Shown: positions 6,132-6,423 of the stretch, in pieces
Numbering within the stretch: the stretch's first letter is position 1
Layout of the letters: the number at the start of each line of letters is the position of its first letter
Assembly: GCA_016880505.1 (NCBI GenBank)
Contig: JAEHDI010000636.1
Location: forward strand, 1 to 6,423
Source of the DNA: Bryobacterales bacterium
GTDB taxonomy: Bacteria; Acidobacteriota; Terriglobia; Bryobacterales; Bryobacteraceae
Direction of reading: 5' to 3'
Length of the DNA stretch: 6,423 nt
The notes under the pieces: generated by a model
The model's database searches: none
Told to the model about the DNA's origin: nothing
Seen by the model: the letters and a program-made list of their open reading frames with translations, nothing else
Translations under genes and position numbers: made by a program

Positions 6132-6423
6132 CGAGGGGCCGCCGGCGTCGACGGTCTGCGCCTCGCTCGGCGCCGCGCCGGCGGCGGACGCCGCGACCGA
6201 GTACCTGCCCTGCGCCAGTCCCTCGACGCGGAACGCGCCGGTCGCGTCGGACGTGACGCGCCCGAGACCGTCGATGAACCACGACGACTCGATCTCCCCG
6301 TCGGTGACGAGCCCGGCGACGACCGTCGCTCCCGACTTCGGCCGCCCGTCGAACGTCACGACGCGGCCCGTGATCACCGCGCCGAGCTTCAGCGTCGCGT
6401 CGATCCTCGTCGGCCGGCCTTCC
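6132..6423 (-). CDS. Fragment of a GC-rich carboxypeptidase-regulatory-like protein
   Basis: About 97 codons are open from the right edge. They contain a complete carboxypeptidase-regulatory-like repeat: GAVITGRVVTFDGRPKSGAT, a loop, then DATGAFRVEGLAQGRYSVAA, ending at DAGGPS. Nearly every third codon position is G or C up to about 6132, and then GAA ACT ... ACA CAT TTT CTT follows, so the coding character breaks there. Beyond that point the same frame runs on to a TGA at 5729-5727, but only as the antisense of the DHH gene. The gene therefore lacks both ends: its start lies right of the window and its true C-terminus was lost at the junction. G+C is about 75% here, well above the other repeat proteins of the window, so it probably comes from a different genome or genomic region. 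It is not a continuation of the leftward cluster. Confidence 0.65.

Overview
The window looks like a metagenomic contig from an Acidobacteriota relative, with the Bryobacterales/Solibacter side of the phylum the best guess. The evidence is the style of its proteins. Two long exported proteins are built entirely from carboxypeptidase-regulatory-like (CarboxypepD_reg / Ig-like) beta-sandwich repeats with the phylum-typical 'DGSF...GLPPGQY' signature, and the base composition is about 60% G+C. No rRNA, tRNA, transposase, integrase or CRISPR array is visible.

Layout: almost everything reads on the minus strand, from right to left. A divergent intergenic region (about 5419-5816) contains an AT-rich island with a possible extended -10 promoter and small palindromes. 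To its left is a 254-aa secreted, cysteine-rich protein (5418-4654) with a strong ribosome binding site. A Rho-independent terminator hairpin (4629-4597) follows. A tight cluster comes next: a 249-aa exported two-domain Ig-like protein (4593-3844), a 508-aa exported five-repeat protein (3840-2314) starting 3 nt after it, and a second five-repeat protein of 523 aa (2317-746) that overlaps the previous gene by ATGA. After a 190-bp gap, a GTG-started exported jelly-roll (DUF1961/YesU-like) protein (555-1) runs off the left edge.

The most interesting small-scale signal lies between the 254-aa gene and the 249-aa gene. The terminator is embedded in a 13-codon ORF with a well-placed GGAG ribosome binding site, and the stop of that ORF overlaps the GTG start of the next gene (GTGA). 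The 249-aa gene has no ribosome binding site of its own. This layout would suit an attenuator or leader peptide that lets the downstream exported-protein operon be expressed only when the leader is translated.

At the right end, the plus strand holds the first 105 residues of a DHH-family phosphoesterase (5817-6131). At about 6131 the DNA changes abruptly: G+C jumps from about 60% to about 75% (counted by hand), and the minus strand becomes a very GC-rich fragment of another carboxypeptidase-regulatory-like protein open to the right edge. This is either a chimeric contig end or a real recombination junction; the chimera is more likely.

Taken together, the minus-strand genes encode four or five predicted exported beta-sandwich proteins of unknown function, probably periplasmic or surface-associated. 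No catalytic gene in the cluster fixes its purpose.
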